From assembly GCA_023424095.1 (NCBI GenBank), contig JAFAEG010000064.1, forward strand, positions 1-5,229: a stretch of 5,229 bases of DNA, given 5' to 3'. Below the pieces are notes generated by a model that worked only from the letters and a program-made list of their open reading frames with translations, was not told where the DNA came from and did not search any database. The position numbers and the translations under genes are program-made. The DNA comes from Pseudomonadota bacterium. GTDB taxonomy: Bacteria; Pseudomonadota; Alphaproteobacteria; Sphingomonadales; Sphingomonadaceae. Positions 5,144-5,229 of this stretch are shown one piece after another (positions within the stretch are counted from its first letter, which is position 1; every line of letters begins with the position of its first letter).

Positions 5144-5229
5144 ATCCTCCCCTGCGTTTGCAGGGGAGGGGGACCGCCACAGGCGGTGGAGGGGCGGCGG
5201 CGCCGCCCCCCGTGTTAGCGGGCCCCCAA
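5144..5229. repeat. REP/BIME-like sphingomonad intergenic repeat
   Basis: These 86 bp directly after the fahA stop consist of three adjacent dyads. The first is CCTCCCCTGC (5146-5155) / GCAGGGGAGG (5160-5169) with a GTTT loop. The second is ACCGCC (5173-5178) / GGCGGT (5182-5187) with an ACA loop. The third is GGGGCGGC (5191-5198) / GCCGCCCC (5202-5209) with a GGC loop. The CCTCCCC...GGGGAGG then ACCGCC..GGCGGTGGAGGGG arrangement is one I recognise from spaces between genes in sphingomonad genomes, where it recurs many times, like REP/BIME elements. Such elements can protect or terminate 3' mRNA ends and can be moved by dedicated transposases. The unit seems to run off the right edge. No gene is visible in it. 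Confidence 0.7.
5146..5169 (+). terminator. Strong hairpin just after fahA, possible mRNA 3' end
   Basis: This is a perfect 10-bp GC-rich stem with a 4-nt loop starting 3 nt after the fahA stop codon. No T-run follows, so it is not a textbook intrinsic terminator, but its position and stability would suit 3'-end protection or assisted termination of the fahA transcript. It is the first dyad of the repeat described for 5144-5229. Confidence 0.35.

Noticed and set aside
5196..5211. GGCGGCGCCGCC palindrome as a separate regulatory site
   Set aside because: It is the inner part of the third dyad of the terminal repeat and has no gene start next to it in view.
1..5229. CRISPR arrays, tRNA or rRNA genes, insertion sequences, phage or defence genes
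   Set aside because: I saw no regularly spaced repeats, cloverleaf, transposase motifs or target duplications; the sequence is accounted for by the listed genes and short spacers.

Overview
This window is high-GC DNA packed with genes and most resembles a sphingomonad (Alphaproteobacteria, Sphingomonadales). The evidence is the strong GC bias at third codon positions, a MoxR-type ATPase and an upstream hypothetical protein of a type I recall from sphingomonads, and a structured CCTCCCC/GGGGAGG repeat at the right edge of a kind familiar between sphingomonad genes. The assignment rests on recognition, not on a search.

Layout. (1) Positions 1-408 (+) hold the last 135 residues of a secreted RTX-type protein with a serralysin-like (peptidase M10 C-terminal) calcium-binding domain and an unusual 39-residue tail. 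(2) Four minus-strand genes follow, in transcription order from right to left: a CoA-acylating aldehyde dehydrogenase (4040 to 2610), a small probably exported hypothetical protein (2537 to 2082), a 221-aa conserved soluble protein of unknown function (1983 to 1318), and a MoxR-family AAA+ ATPase (1267 to 425). The MoxR gene converges on the RTX gene with only 16 bp between the stop codons. (3) A 95-bp divergent spacer separates the dehydrogenase from a plus-strand fumarylacetoacetate hydrolase (4136-5143). (4) The last 86 bp are a REP/BIME-like repeat with three stable dyads.

How the genes work together. The 221-aa protein and MoxR probably form a functional unit. MoxR ATPases normally act as chaperones with a von Willebrand factor A (VWA, CoxE-like) partner, but no VWA gene follows here. 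The fumarylacetoacetase would perform the last step of tyrosine/homogentisate breakdown. The divergent acylating dehydrogenase makes an acyl-CoA from an unidentified aldehyde; a shared role with the hydrolase is possible but not shown. The spacer between the dehydrogenase and the small exported protein contains three copies of a GTTCA..CCCCCG motif. These can fold into two mutually exclusive hairpins that both cover the ribosome binding site of the exported protein. This is the most interesting non-coding signal in the window.

I see no CRISPR array, RNA gene, insertion sequence, phage gene or defence system. Apart from the features above the region looks like ordinary chromosomal housekeeping and accessory DNA. 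No gap longer than 100 bases is left without comment.
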